A DNA stretch of 64,000 nt from assembly GCA_017557425.1 (NCBI GenBank), contig JAFYYU010000015.1:186001-250000 (forward strand). The letters run 5' to 3'. A program made the position numbers and the translations under genes. Shown in pieces: positions 34,823 to 44,541 of the stretch. The notes under the pieces were generated by a model, which was not told where the DNA came from, made no database searches, and saw only the letters and a list, made by a program, of their open reading frames with translations. The stretch is from Muribaculaceae bacterium (GTDB taxonomy: Bacteria; Bacteroidota; Bacteroidia; Bacteroidales; Muribaculaceae). The stretch's first letter is position 1. Each line of letters starts with the position of its first letter.

Positions 34823-35027
34823 AATTAGGCTTTGAGCCAATGTTGCTAACAGGGCTATTCATCGCCTTATTGCAGTGGATTAACTTGATATTTTGATTTG
34901 CAAATATACTGAATACATCCGACAAACAAGAAGAAATTGAGAAAAACTATTGATTTGAGGCTATGTTTTTGATTACCGTCATAATTTTATTGAATAAATA
35001 ATTGAAGGCAAGATTGAGAAAACAAAG

Positions 35028-35132
35028 ATGAAAAAACCATCTTTCAAGATGGTTTTGACGGCAGTTGGACAATATGCTTATATGCGAGCCGACGGTGTAA
35101 TGGTTATTCCGATAGCTTGCCTGAAAGATTAA
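35028..35132 (+). CDS. Possible 34-residue frame
   Basis: MKKPSFKMVLTAVGQYAYMR begins a frame ending ADGVMVIPIACLKD. It reads like a folded protein end, perhaps a fragment of a longer Bacteroidales family rather than a complete gene. No ribosome site or promoter is clear. Confidence 0.3.
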   Translation: MKKPSFKMVLTAVGQYAYMRADGVMVIPIACLKD

Positions 35133-35230
35133 TATTAGAATGATTATGACTCAACCGCTTTTTCTATTATATTATGCTATTTGTGAACTACAACTGATTC
35201 ACCCAATGTCGATTCAGTTGAATCTACCAG

Positions 35231-35366
35231 GCGTTAAACTATGTCAAAAGTATTAAATGTGAAGGCTTTGAAAGTTGTACTTCAAAACTCTACCATAGTT
35301 GTACCGTTTAATATATAAATATCCGATAATCAATTAACTGTAACTTCTGCGTGGAAAGGTAAATAC
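35231..35366 (+). repeat. Dispersed repeat, copy 1
   Basis: About 136 bp sharing GTTAAACT-TGTCAAAAGTATTAAATG, TTTGAAAGTTGTACTTCAAA and an ATATATAAATAT core with copies at 38359 and 40681, all in the same orientation. Confidence 0.8.
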
Positions 35367-35507
35367 TTATGCAATTTTATTGCAACTATATTAGTTTTAG
35401 TATCGTTTTTCCTTAAATAACAACATGAGAAAAATCTGATTTCGTTGGAAAAACAACACTAGACATCATTCAACTTACTAATACAACGCATTTTGCAGTC
35501 AATCATT

Positions 35508-36032
35508 CTATTCCTCTGGCATATCTGAATAATCATAATAGATGTCCCACATTGTGTCAGGGAATCCCCAGCCGGATGACTCGCAATTATGCAGAATTGT
35601 GTCTATCCGTTGCTGGAAATGACTTTGAAGATGGTGTTGGCTTATAAACTTCATGGCTGCTTTGAAATTGTTCTCGGCTGCATCGTAGAACTGTTCCCAC
35701 ATGTCGCCACACTCATCAGCAATTTGACTGGCATATTCCGGAATGCTGAGCATCAAGTCGGCCAACAACTCGGGAAGAGGATCGAGTGACTTGAATTCTG
35801 ACACCGCTTTACGGCAGACCGAGAATCTCAATTTTGCATCGCCACGGCTGGGAAAAAACTCATTTGTAATGATTTTCCTATATTCTTCCAGCTTCGCATT
35901 GTCATCTGGCTTGATCACATACTCAAGATACTCTTTCGCTTCTTTGCGAGCCGAATACAAGTCCATCACCAACCCCTCTAATGAGCTGCGCTCCAGTGAC
36001 TTGATATAGTTCTTGACTTCTGATTTGGACAT
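35508..36032 (-). CDS. DUF6155 family protein
   Basis: A 174-residue soluble helical protein. The N-terminal MSKSEVKNYIKSLERSSLEG and YSARKEAKEYLEYVIKP match the DUF6155 family of Bacteroidota, which typically consists of HEAT-like or helical bundles; function unknown. It lies between two copies of the dispersed repeat with a second small gene (36097) and an ATPase. Nothing indicates secretion. Confidence 0.75.
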   Translation of the reverse strand: MSKSEVKNYIKSLERSSLEGLVMDLYSARKEAKEYLEYVIKPDDNAKLEEYRKIITNEFFPSRGDAKLRFSVCRKAVSEFKSLDPLPELLADLMLSIPEYASQIADECGDMWEQFYDAAENNFKAAMKFISQHHLQSHFQQRIDTILHNCESSGWGFPDTMWDIYYDYSDMPEE

Positions 36033-36096
36033 TTCTATTTCAATTGGAGTTTTTCAAAAATGCTTTTGAGTACAAAAAACATGAATTGTATTGAAG

Positions 36097-36489
36097 TCAG
36101 TTGGAATCGTTTGAGTAGAATGATGCAAATCTTTTGATGTACTCACGGGGCTCGTCGCTGAAGCGGGCAATTTCTTCATCGGTCAGCCATTTGTCAAAGT
36201 ACAGGACTGCAACGCAATCGAGGTAGTGGGAGCCTGTGACATCGTCGTAGCGGCGAGCCACGTGATCGTTGAATTTGTCGGTGGCTCTGAACAGCTGGGT
36301 GAAGCGTTTGTGCCGCACTCGTTCGACACTTTGACCGTTCTCCTCACGGTAAGGTTCGAAGAGTTGTTCGGGAGGGATCGGATCGCTGGCAATTCTCTGA
36401 ATCTGTTCCACAAAATGCCTGCACTCCCTTTCGAGTCCAGTATTGATTAATTCACGGCATAGGCGCTTGTCTGATTTAGATAGTTTCAT
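36097..36489 (-). CDS. Hypothetical protein of 130 residues
   Basis: A soluble helical protein rich in Arg and Asp (KLSKSDKRLCRELINTGLER, YLDCVAVLYFDKWLTDEEIARFSDEP). The pattern of conserved-looking aromatic and charged residues and good composition supports a real gene. It is not recognised as any family. It precedes the DUF6155 gene in the same orientation, 64 bp away, so the two may be one unit. Confidence 0.65.
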   Translation of the reverse strand: MKLSKSDKRLCRELINTGLERECRHFVEQIQRIASDPIPPEQLFEPYREENGQSVERVRHKRFTQLFRATDKFNDHVARRYDDVTGSHYLDCVAVLYFDKWLTDEEIARFSDEPREYIKRFASFYSNDSN

Positions 36490-36792
36490 AATGTTTTGGT
36501 TAGATTATTGAGTTACAAAAGTACAAAAAACGCTGATTATAAGCCCGGAGAAAAAAGTTCAGGATATCATGAATGTTGTCGCAAGTGATCTAACGTCTTA
36601 AGATGTATCATGAGGTGGTTTAGAAATAGAGAAGATGCCATTATCTTGTATTCATTATTTTGTTAGCAAAAATAGACATTTTTTGTCTAACTGCGCAAAT
36701 AGATATGAAAGAAAGTCCTATTATTATATTTTTGACTTATTTATTTCAGTTAATTGTATCGATGCTGTCGACGCAATCAAAGTATTCAATCT

Positions 36793-36868
36793 TTGAGAAT
36801 TTCGGCATTTTTCAATATTCGACCATTGAGAATATCGGCATTTTCTGCACTTTTCCTTTGATATTTGG
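36793..36868 (+). repeat. Three phased motifs before ATPase A
   Basis: TTGAGAATTTCGG (36793), TTGAGAATATCGG (36826) and a weaker TTGATATTTGGG (36858), with a pitch of 33 and 32 bp. They end just before the -7 box. Confidence 0.7.
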
Positions 36869-36879
36869 GATTTTATGGT

Positions 36880-36887
36880 TACATTTG
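36880..36887 (+). promoter_or_regulatory. -7 element for ATPase A
   Basis: TACATTTG followed by C, 25 bp before the MKMAERIF start; the 415-bp gap 36490-36904 otherwise holds only the phased motifs and an imperfect palindrome near 36661-36690. Confidence 0.6.
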
Positions 36888-36904
36888 CACCTGATAATAC
36901 AAAG

Positions 36905-38278
36905 ATGAAAATGGCAGAAAGAATTTTCAGACGCAAAATATATGAGCAAATGCTGAGTTGGAAGAAAAATCAGCACGGAACGACAGCACTTCTTATCAGG
37001 GGTGCAAGGCGTGTCGGCAAGTCCACTGTTGCCGAGCAATTTGCCCGTAATGAATACGAGAGCTACATATTGGTTGACTTCTCAACAGCAACGCAAGCAA
37101 CACACCGTTTGTTTGAAGATGTCTCCAATCTGGACTACATCTTCACGCAACTGCAACTTAACTATCGAAAAAGCCTGAAACCACGCAAGTCTGTCATCAT
37201 CTTTGATGAAATACAGAAGCAGCCATTAGCCCGGCAAGCTATTAAAACACTTGTGGCCGATGGACGCTACGATTACATCGAAACTGGCTCTCTGTTGAGC
37301 ATCAAGCGTAAAAGGAAGTCAGCTGGCAACTCCGAGCAACAGAAAAACATTCTCATTCCCAGTGAGGAAACGCACCTTGATATGTACCCCATGGACTATG
37401 AGGAGTTTCGTTGGGCATTGGGAGATGACCAAACTATTCCCCTTTTGCGTACAATGTTCAACAATTTAAGTCCACTGAGTGATGATACGAATCGTCGCAT
37501 GATGCGCGATTTCCGTCTATATGTTTTGGTTGGAGGCATGCCCCAGGCAGTCAATGACTACCTTGACACTCACGACATGAGCATTGTTGACCAACGCAAG
37601 CGTAGCATTCTTGACCTATACGATGAAGATTTCTACGACTTGGATCCATCAGGTCAAACCTCCGACCTGTTTCATGCCATTCCTGCTCAACTAAACAGTA
37701 ACGCCTCTCGCTATCAGGTGAGTAGCGTGATTGAGGGAGGAAAACTGGATCGTTTGAGAGGTCAGATAAATATCCTCAAAGATTCCATGACCGTCAATAT
37801 AGCTTATCATGCCAACGACCCAAGTGCAGGATTGGCATCACACATCAACCGCGACCAGTTCAAATTGTTTTGCGGAGATACAGGACTATTTGTCACTCTC
37901 GCTTTCTGGGACGATAAATTTACAGAGAATGTCATTTACCAAAAATTGTTGAGCGATAAACTGAATGCTGATGTGGGCTATGTATACGAGAACTTGGTGT
38001 CACAGATTCTGACAGCCACTGGGAATAAGTTGTATTACCATACGTGGCCGACACCATCGGGCAAACATAACTACGAGATAGACTTCCTGTTGTCCCGTAA
38101 AGCTAAAATCTGCCCGATAGAAGTCAAGTCATCGACATCCAATCTTCATGTTTCCATTGATGAATTCCAGAAGAAGTTCTCGGCCCGCATCCTTCAACGG
38201 TACCTCCTTCATTCAAAGGACATTCGGAAAGAACGGGACTTGATAATGCTGCCAATGTATATGGCAATTTTTCTTTAG
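36905..38278 (+). CDS. AAA+ ATPase with DUF4143-type C-terminus (ATPase A)
   Basis: About 457 residues from MKMAERIFRRK. The P-loop is GARRVGKST (residues 34-41) and Walker B is SVIIFDEIQ. The C-terminal region ends with a restriction-endonuclease-like strand-helix (CPIEVKSSTSN), as in the AAA_14/DUF4143 family. These proteins are abundant and of unknown role in Bacteroidales. Upstream lie three phased motifs; downstream is dispersed-repeat copy 2. It is expressed from its own promoter. Confidence 0.85.
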   Translation: MKMAERIFRRKIYEQMLSWKKNQHGTTALLIRGARRVGKSTVAEQFARNEYESYILVDFSTATQATHRLFEDVSNLDYIFTQLQLNYRKSLKPRKSVIIFDEIQKQPLARQAIKTLVADGRYDYIETGSLLSIKRKRKSAGNSEQQKNILIPSEETHLDMYPMDYEEFRWALGDDQTIPLLRTMFNNLSPLSDDTNRRMMRDFRLYVLVGGMPQAVNDYLDTHDMSIVDQRKRSILDLYDEDFYDLDPSGQTSDLFHAIPAQLNSNASRYQVSSVIEGGKLDRLRGQINILKDSMTVNIAYHANDPSAGLASHINRDQFKLFCGDTGLFVTLAFWDDKFTENVIYQKLLSDKLNADVGYVYENLVSQILTATGNKLYYHTWPTPSGKHNYEIDFLLSRKAKICPIEVKSSTSNLHVSIDEFQKKFSARILQRYLLHSKDIRKERDLIMLPMYMAIFL

Positions 38279-38358
38279 TGCAATCAGGTTATAGATTTGA
38301 AACTATTCCGATATGATTAAGATGATGGTCAAAATCCCCGTTTTTGACTCATTTCGAT

Positions 38359-38489
38359 CGTTAAACTTAGTCAAAAGTGTTAAATGTGAAGGCTTTGAAA
38401 GTTGTACTTCAAAACTCTACCATATTTGCACCGTTTAATATATAAATATCTGATGTTCAATAATTTGCATTTTCTGCATCGGCAAATAA
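38359..38489 (+). repeat. Dispersed repeat, copy 2
   Basis: About 131 bp, the best preserved copy, ending TTTCTGCATCGGCAAATAA 7 bp before the methyltransferase ATG; it could carry that gene's promoter (CATATTTGCACC). Confidence 0.85.
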
Positions 38490-38495
38490 TTTAAT

Positions 38496-39017
38496 ATGAG
38501 CAATAATTCTTTGAGATTCAGAGTGTTTAAGGCAATACTAGCTTTGCCTATACCCGTTTGTATCATTATACCATCGATATTGCTGTATTTTTCTGATTGG
38601 CAACCGGGAGGTTTGCCTGTATGGAGGGCCGTAATCGGTGTAATTTGTTTCCTTGCAGGCATCTTTTTAGCAGTATCGACAGTGAGATTGTTCCCCAAAC
38701 TTGGCAATGGCACTCCAGCGCCATGGGATCCCACTACAAAAATGATAGTCACAGGCCCGTATGCCTACGTACGCAATCCGATGATTACGGGTGTTGTTCT
38801 AATTCTCATCAGCGAGGCTTTGATGTTTGGCTCATTGGCTATCGGCATTTGGGCAGTAGTATTTCTCATCATCAATATGTTTTACTTTCCCTTGTCCGAA
38901 GAACCTGGCCTTCGCAAGCGTTTCGGCAAAGAATATGAAGAGTATTGCAAAAATGTGCCACGATACATCCCACGCCTAACGCCGTGGAAACCAGATTCGT
39001 CACCATCCTTAGAATAA
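38496..39017 (+). CDS. Isoprenylcysteine carboxyl methyltransferase-like (ICMT/PEMT) membrane protein
   Basis: A 173-residue protein with three to four hydrophobic helices. TTKMIVTGPYAYVRNPMITG is the SAM-binding GPYxxxRNPM motif, and EEPGLRKRFGKEYEEYCKNVPRYIPR matches the C-terminal helix of the family. These enzymes methylate small lipids or modified residues at the membrane; the substrate is open. It lies between dispersed-repeat copies 2 and 3 with ATPase B. A paralogue lies at 58643. Confidence 0.88.
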   Translation: MSNNSLRFRVFKAILALPIPVCIIIPSILLYFSDWQPGGLPVWRAVIGVICFLAGIFLAVSTVRLFPKLGNGTPAPWDPTTKMIVTGPYAYVRNPMITGVVLILISEALMFGSLAIGIWAVVFLIINMFYFPLSEEPGLRKRFGKEYEEYCKNVPRYIPRLTPWKPDSSPSLE

Positions 39018-39150
39018 TATCAACAAAAAAAGTCCTATATACAACCCTGAATAATCCTGAAGCATGGTCTCTCAATCAAACTATGCTCAACAAAGAATAG
39101 TTTGATTTCTAAATAATGCACTTTTTTATGATTTTTCTTGGCGGCATAAT

Positions 39151-39228
39151 TTGAAAAGTGTAATTTTGCAGTGGTAAATTATATTGAAAAGTGTATTTTT
39201 CTACTGCTGAAAATATTTGAAAAGTGTA
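39151..39228 (+). repeat. Three phased motifs before ATPase B
   Basis: TTGAAAAGTGTA at 39151, 39184 and 39217, exactly identical and 33 bp apart. The first overlaps a candidate -7 box (TAATTTTG, 39161-39168); the last ends 6 bp before the ATG. Confidence 0.85.
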
Positions 39229-39234
39229 AATTCA

Positions 39235-40599
39235 ATGCTATACAGAAAGATTACATCATATCTTGAGGACTATTTAAAGTCTGATACTGACACGATTCTA
39301 ATATTGGAAGGGGCCCGTCAGGTCGGCAAGTCATTCAGTATCCGTGAGGTTGGCACACGATTGTACCCGAATTTTGTCGAAATAAACTTTGTGGAAGACG
39401 ATGAGGGTCAGCAATTGTTTAAGAATATCCACAGGAAAGAAGACTTCTACCTGACACTCAGTATGGTGGCTGGAGACAAGTTATCCAGTCGTGATGATAC
39501 GTTGGTGTTTCTAGACGAGATTCAACACTATCCTCAGTTCCTGACCATGCTGAAGTTTCTGCGTGAGGATGGGCGTTACCGTTATATTGCTAGCGGCAGT
39601 CTGCTTGGCATCACTCTGCAGGACACAACCTCCATTCCCGTAGGCAGTATTATCCGCAAGGAGATGTTCCAGCTTGACTTCGAGGAATTTCTCATTGCCA
39701 ATGGCTTTGGCTCTGAGGCCATAGACATGTTGAGACAATCCTACTTGAATCGTCAAAGTCTTACTGAGGAGCATCACAAACACGTGTTGGATTTATTCCG
39801 CCGATATCTTTTGGTGGGCGGATTGCCTGATGCAGTCAATATCTATCTAGACACGCATAATATCGTGCGAGTGCGCGAAGTGCAGGATGGCATACGAAGC
39901 CTATATGCGGATGACGCATCCAAATACGAAAGAGAGCACTCCAAGAAACTGCTTATACGCCGCATCTATGAAATGATTCCTTCACAGATGGAAAACAAAA
40001 AGAAGCGCATAGTGGCCCAGAAGATACGGGGAAAGGAGGGTGACCGTTTCTCCCAATATCAGGAAGAATTTGAATACCTGGTCTCGTCAGGCATAGCACT
40101 AGCTGTTCATGCCATATCCAATCCACATTTCCCCTTGAGTGAGTCTCTCCAGAAAAACCTGCTAAAGTTGTATCTAAATGATGTGGGGCTGCTTACCGGC
40201 CTTCTCTATCATAACAACATACGTCCTGTTATCGACGATGTGAGAAGCATCAATCTGGGTTCAGTTTATGAGAGTGTTGTTGCTCAGGAACTGAGAGCGC
40301 ATGGCCACAAACTCTTTTACTACGATAATCGTAAACAGGGCGAAGTGGACTACCTTATTGACGACCATACTGCAATGAGGCCCCATCCGATAGAAGTCAA
40401 GTCGGGCAAGGACTATAACGTACATAGTGCGCTTAACAATCTCCTAAAGAACCCCGATTACGATATTCAAGCAGCTACCGTCATCTCCAATGAGCGTGAG
40501 ATCTATCAGAAGGACAAAGTCACTTATTTGCCCGTCTATTTTGTCATGTTCATGGAAATTGATACACCTCAGACAGATGAATCAGCATACATTTTCTGA
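39235..40599 (+). CDS. AAA+ ATPase with DUF4143-type C-terminus (ATPase B)
   Basis: About 454 residues from MLYRKITSY. Walker A is EGARQVGKS (residues 25-33) and Walker B is LVFLDEIQHY. The end of the protein includes HPIEVKSGKDY with an ExK pair as in restriction-like nuclease folds. It is more than half different from ATPase A but has the same architecture. The ORF could begin at a TTG inside the third motif, but that would place translation in the repeat. Function unknown; in context, possibly part of a defence or plasmid-stability system. Confidence 0.85.
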   Translation: MLYRKITSYLEDYLKSDTDTILILEGARQVGKSFSIREVGTRLYPNFVEINFVEDDEGQQLFKNIHRKEDFYLTLSMVAGDKLSSRDDTLVFLDEIQHYPQFLTMLKFLREDGRYRYIASGSLLGITLQDTTSIPVGSIIRKEMFQLDFEEFLIANGFGSEAIDMLRQSYLNRQSLTEEHHKHVLDLFRRYLLVGGLPDAVNIYLDTHNIVRVREVQDGIRSLYADDASKYEREHSKKLLIRRIYEMIPSQMENKKKRIVAQKIRGKEGDRFSQYQEEFEYLVSSGIALAVHAISNPHFPLSESLQKNLLKLYLNDVGLLTGLLYHNNIRPVIDDVRSINLGSVYESVVAQELRAHGHKLFYYDNRKQGEVDYLIDDHTAMRPHPIEVKSGKDYNVHSALNNLLKNPDYDIQAATVISNEREIYQKDKVTYLPVYFVMFMEIDTPQTDESAYIF

Positions 40600-40680
40600 T
40601 TGTTTACATGCAAATTGACAACTTCACAGTATATGTCGAAATGGAAAACCTGTTTGCCATTTAGGCAGCATTAATACCAG

Positions 40681-40814
40681 CGTTAAACTTAGTCAAAAGT
40701 ATTAAAAATGAGGGGTGATGAAATAGGTACTGTAAAACTCTACCGTATTTCTGCCATTTAGTATATAAATATATGAAATTCAATTAGTTGTATCTTCTGC
40801 ATCGGCAAATAAAG
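40681..40814 (+). repeat. Dispersed repeat, copy 3
   Basis: About 134 bp, more diverged in its middle, between the convergent ATPase B and PorU genes. Confidence 0.75.
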
Positions 40815-40839
40815 CTTTACAAAGAACTTTGAAGAACAC

Positions 40840-43800
40840 TCAATCGGCTGGTATAGTGAGTTTCTGGGCTCTTGTCGCCATTTGCACGCCATCGGCCGTG
40901 ACAGTAACGCGGTAGATGTAAATGCCGCCAGGCACACGTGTGCCACCGTTGTCCTTCATATTCCATTTGACGGGTGTGGCGGTGAATATGCCACTACTAC
41001 CCGACGGCGCACTGTGCCATACGCAGCGCCCCATCAGGTCATACACCTCGATGGTCAGGCTCACCTCAGCACCCAGACGATTATGTCGCACATAGAAGGT
41101 CATATCCGAGCCGTCAAACGCGGTGTAGATATCGAGGTTCTCGGGGGCAGTGATCTCGGGTACTGCGCCGTTGGTGACGTTGAAGGTAATGGTCTTCTCA
41201 CTCACATTGTTGTGCACGTCCCACACGGTCAAGGTCAGGGAGTGCTCGCCCTCGGGCAGTTCGTTCAACTGGTAACTGATGCTCCCTATCGTTCCCTGTT
41301 GAGCAGACATGGGGATATAGTAATTCACCACGTCATCGTAAATGATGCTGCCGTCGAGCGTGAGCACCATGCTGTGCACACTGCCTGACGATAGGTTCAC
41401 TCCGCTCTCATCAGCAACGGTCGCCAACAGCATCGGCGACGAGTTGACGTCGCTGCCGTCAATGAAGGTTTCATCATTCAGGACCATCGTGATGATGTCG
41501 GGACCGATGGTGTCGGTCTTCTCATCCCCAAAGATGAAGAAATCATTGCTGGAACCCTTTGCCTCCAGCGTGTCACGACTATCGTAAGCGTACAGGCTGA
41601 TCAGCGCAGGGCGATAATTGTCATTCTCATCGTTGACTTCGTCAGGAATGATGACACGGACCGTGAACTCGCCATTCACAACGGTATCTGAATTGACGGT
41701 GAGGCGGTTGGACCAATCATCATAGGTGACCTCCGCACCAGTAGCGCCATAGCCGTTGGTGGTCACCGACTGTTCAGGGCCAAACAGCGTCGAGACCATT
41801 ACACCGTTGAAATCGGTAGCTACTTTACCGTCCAGTCCGATAATCTTGCCTCCAAACTCTACAGACTCATGCGCCGCAAACACTAACGGTTCATAGTTCT
41901 CATCGTCAACTGCTCGGCCGTTGATGGTCTCAATACGAGCCGTCAAGGGTGCATATGCCAGCCTCATGGCAGGGTCACCGAACACAATGAAGCGGCGGTT
42001 ATTGTCACTCATCGTTGGGATATCGTTCTTGGCCATTTTGATGATATCTCCGATGCGTGTTGGACAGCCTCTCTCATCACCAGCGAAGATGTAGCCCCCC
42101 ACAGCCCGATCCATCTGGCCATTGGGGGAAAGATAGGTTAGCCTGGCGGGACAGATGGCTGCTATGACGCCGCCGTTGGGGTTGATGAACATGTGCTCGC
42201 CGCTTGATACCGAATCGTTGTCAAAGCGGCAGAAATCGGCAGTAGCGGCATATAGAACTGGCAAATGACTGTAATTCAGCAGACTTTCAACATCTGATTG
42301 TGTCAACAGCCCCTCATTGGTCCACTGCTGTGTATTGGAGCGCCCGATGTAGTTCCACCACAGGCTGCCCTCGTTCAACGAGTTGAACATCTTGGCTCGT
42401 GCATCGGGATAGGTACGTCTCCCGCCCTCGCTCACGGCTTCAAAGGCGTCGATGTACACATAATCGTAATCCATGTTTTCGCCACCGTGGCTGCGGATGG
42501 TGCTGATCATGGCATTGGATTGATTCATATGAGCACCATTGTCCTCGTCGTCGGCAACAAACATCATCCGGTTCTTCCAGGAACCGTAGTCGGGCCTGGT
42601 GATATAATTCTCAAGTTTGTCCACCACCGTACGTGCCTCGTCCTCGCTCCTGAAAATCATGCGTCCCACAGCGATGCTCATCTTATCATTATTATCGATG
42701 CCGCTGCCATCGTCCAGCAATGCGAAGTAGTCGTCGGTGGTGAAGGAATATTCTTCGGCGCTACTCGTCTCGCTCTGCCATGTGATCAGCCTGGGGGAGT
42801 CCTGAGAACCGGCATCGCTGCCTATAAAGCGGTTGTCGTAGCTACCGCCGCCAAACAACAGCAGGTACTGCAGCCGGTGGCCGTGTTGGCTCTCGCCACG
42901 GTCATAGAACATCTTGCACAGCCGGCGATAGGCCATCGCATCCGGGGTGCCGCTGGAGAACTCGTTGAACACCTGCTCGTGGTCCAGAACCAACACGCTG
43001 AAGTGGTCATATCGCTCGTGAAGCGCTGCCACCCGCTGCGCCTGCTCCAGATAGGCAGCAGGAGCGAGGATAATCATGTCGGGCGTCGCCTGGGCATGGA
43101 TGTCTTGGTTGGATACTTTGCCCACCAGTTCAGGATGGGAGTAGGCGGTCGCCGATTCATCGAAGGCGATGAACTCGCGGCGGCCGCTCGTGCCGGGACT
43201 GAATGCGGCAATGCCATCAGTCGTGGTTATATTCTGTTGCACCGGGGCTGAGGGCACGGTGACGTCCCACACTCTGGTGGGACCCACACAACACGTCAGC
43301 TGGTAAGTGGTGTCGCGGCTCGCATTGTTCAAGCCGAATGCCAAGCAACCGTTTCTCATAGCCAAGCGGCGCTCATAGTTGATGGTGATGAAGTCCAGAC
43401 GCGCCTCAAGCACCGTACCTGGGCAGGAAAAATCGACCTGAAACCAGAGTTGATCGGTACCATCAAGAGTGAACCGCTTGACCGTCTTTGCCAGCTTGTA
43501 ATGTTCATAACTCAGATTGTAGCAAATACCGATGATGTCATCATCGGTCTGTGCCAACTGGGTACCGTTGTACCAGTAGGTCAGGGAACTCTTAGCGTCG
43601 GTCGTCTTAGCGGCAAATACGGGATAGACACTGACCATGGAGCCGTCTACCAGCCCGTCCAGGTCAAACTGGAATGTCTGACTGCGGTTGTCGACAAAAC
43701 TCTCGCCCAGGTAGTTGCGTCCCGTATGACCAGGGTTAATGATATCCTGCTCATGGTAAAGGCGTTCGATGTAGGTGCTCTTTGACGGACCTGTGAGGCT

Positions 43801-44298
43801 GTTGTCGGCCACGGTAATGTCAATATCGTCGTAACGGGCGCTGTTCGTGACCAGATAACAGCCTGTGTTGGCATAGGGGTTCTGCACCTGCACATAAGGA
43901 ATGATATTGTTTAACCGTTGCCAGGTAGTGGGTCCCTGGGCGTAAAACAGGATGCGGTCGCCATGGCGCACAACGGGCACCTGCGGCAGGTCATCGCAGT
44001 AGTTGTCGCTCAGCATCACCTCGCTCAGCGGTGCGCCACCGTATCCGAATATATGGATTTGCGACAGGTCGGAGCCTAAGCCCCAGTTACTGACGTCTTC
44101 ATCGGTAATCTGGAAAATGCCGCTCTCGTGGACGGCAATCTTGACCCATTGGCCCTCAGCAAGTTTGCTGGCAGGCGCATAATAACTCTGGTCCAATGCC
44201 TTGGCACTGCCGGCGGTAATCGCCAACACACCAAGGCACACAATCAAACGAATGAAATATTTCACCATTGTTTTCGCAATATTAGATATCATGCTCAT
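40840..44298 (-). CDS. porU: PorU-type type IX secretion C25-family protease
   Basis: About 1152 residues from MSMISNIAKTMVKYF, chosen for a strong AGAGGAG site; an ATG at 44331 and the open frame to 44397 have none. The N-terminal signal peptide, IHIFGYGGAPLSEVMLS, PDMIILAPAAYLEQA, QYLLLFGGGSYDNR and the C-terminal VYDLMGRCVWHS...GGIYIYRVTV beta domain fit PorU, the signal peptidase that removes C-terminal sorting domains. The usual NYxGHG is NYIGRS (Arg653) and the usual TxCxF is TADFCRF (Cys690), so the catalytic pair looks altered. It may be a variant or degenerate copy. Outer-membrane location is expected. Confidence 0.8.
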   Translation of the reverse strand: MSMISNIAKTMVKYFIRLIVCLGVLAITAGSAKALDQSYYAPASKLAEGQWVKIAVHESGIFQITDEDVSNWGLGSDLSQIHIFGYGGAPLSEVMLSDNYCDDLPQVPVVRHGDRILFYAQGPTTWQRLNNIIPYVQVQNPYANTGCYLVTNSARYDDIDITVADNSLTGPSKSTYIERLYHEQDIINPGHTGRNYLGESFVDNRSQTFQFDLDGLVDGSMVSVYPVFAAKTTDAKSSLTYWYNGTQLAQTDDDIIGICYNLSYEHYKLAKTVKRFTLDGTDQLWFQVDFSCPGTVLEARLDFITINYERRLAMRNGCLAFGLNNASRDTTYQLTCCVGPTRVWDVTVPSAPVQQNITTTDGIAAFSPGTSGRREFIAFDESATAYSHPELVGKVSNQDIHAQATPDMIILAPAAYLEQAQRVAALHERYDHFSVLVLDHEQVFNEFSSGTPDAMAYRRLCKMFYDRGESQHGHRLQYLLLFGGGSYDNRFIGSDAGSQDSPRLITWQSETSSAEEYSFTTDDYFALLDDGSGIDNNDKMSIAVGRMIFRSEDEARTVVDKLENYITRPDYGSWKNRMMFVADDEDNGAHMNQSNAMISTIRSHGGENMDYDYVYIDAFEAVSEGGRRTYPDARAKMFNSLNEGSLWWNYIGRSNTQQWTNEGLLTQSDVESLLNYSHLPVLYAATADFCRFDNDSVSSGEHMFINPNGGVIAAICPARLTYLSPNGQMDRAVGGYIFAGDERGCPTRIGDIIKMAKNDIPTMSDNNRRFIVFGDPAMRLAYAPLTARIETINGRAVDDENYEPLVFAAHESVEFGGKIIGLDGKVATDFNGVMVSTLFGPEQSVTTNGYGATGAEVTYDDWSNRLTVNSDTVVNGEFTVRVIIPDEVNDENDNYRPALISLYAYDSRDTLEAKGSSNDFFIFGDEKTDTIGPDIITMVLNDETFIDGSDVNSSPMLLATVADESGVNLSSGSVHSMVLTLDGSIIYDDVVNYYIPMSAQQGTIGSISYQLNELPEGEHSLTLTVWDVHNNVSEKTITFNVTNGAVPEITAPENLDIYTAFDGSDMTFYVRHNRLGAEVSLTIEVYDLMGRCVWHSAPSGSSGIFTATPVKWNMKDNGGTRVPGGIYIYRVTVTADGVQMATRAQKLTIPAD

Positions 44299-44526
44299 GT
44301 GAACTCCTCTAGGTAAAACATGTTTTATCATTGCAGCAAATGCTGTAGTTCTTAATCTACTGCAAAAATAGCTACTCCTATTGTAACTACCAACCATTTG
44401 GGGGACAATTCTCGGAATTGTCCATTTTTACGCACTAATTATTACATTACCCCATTCAATAGTTCAAGCGGGCTTGACATGCAGATGGTAATTAAAAAAA
44501 TCAGACAATGAATAACAAACTTTTCG

Positions 44527-44534
44527 TATCTTTG
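44527..44534 (+). promoter_or_regulatory. -7 element for the SDR/ligase pair
   Basis: TATCTTTG followed by C, ending 7 bp before ATG 44542, so the transcript would begin at or next to the start codon (leaderless). Confidence 0.6.
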
Positions 44535-44541
44535 CAGGCAA

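Larger units (their letters stand above)
34823..35507. other. Long intergenic stretch
   Basis: Apart from operator 2, a possible 34-codon frame (35028-35132) and the first copy of the dispersed repeat (35231-35366), nothing coding or structured is supported here. Confidence 0.5.

Noticed and set aside
36660-36908. 82-residue plus-strand frame before ATPase A
   Set aside because: Low-complexity Ile/Phe-rich; it covers the phased motifs and promoter of the ATPase.
42298-43251. 317-residue plus-strand frame inside PorU
   Set aside because: Antisense of the large C25-type gene; no start context or motifs.
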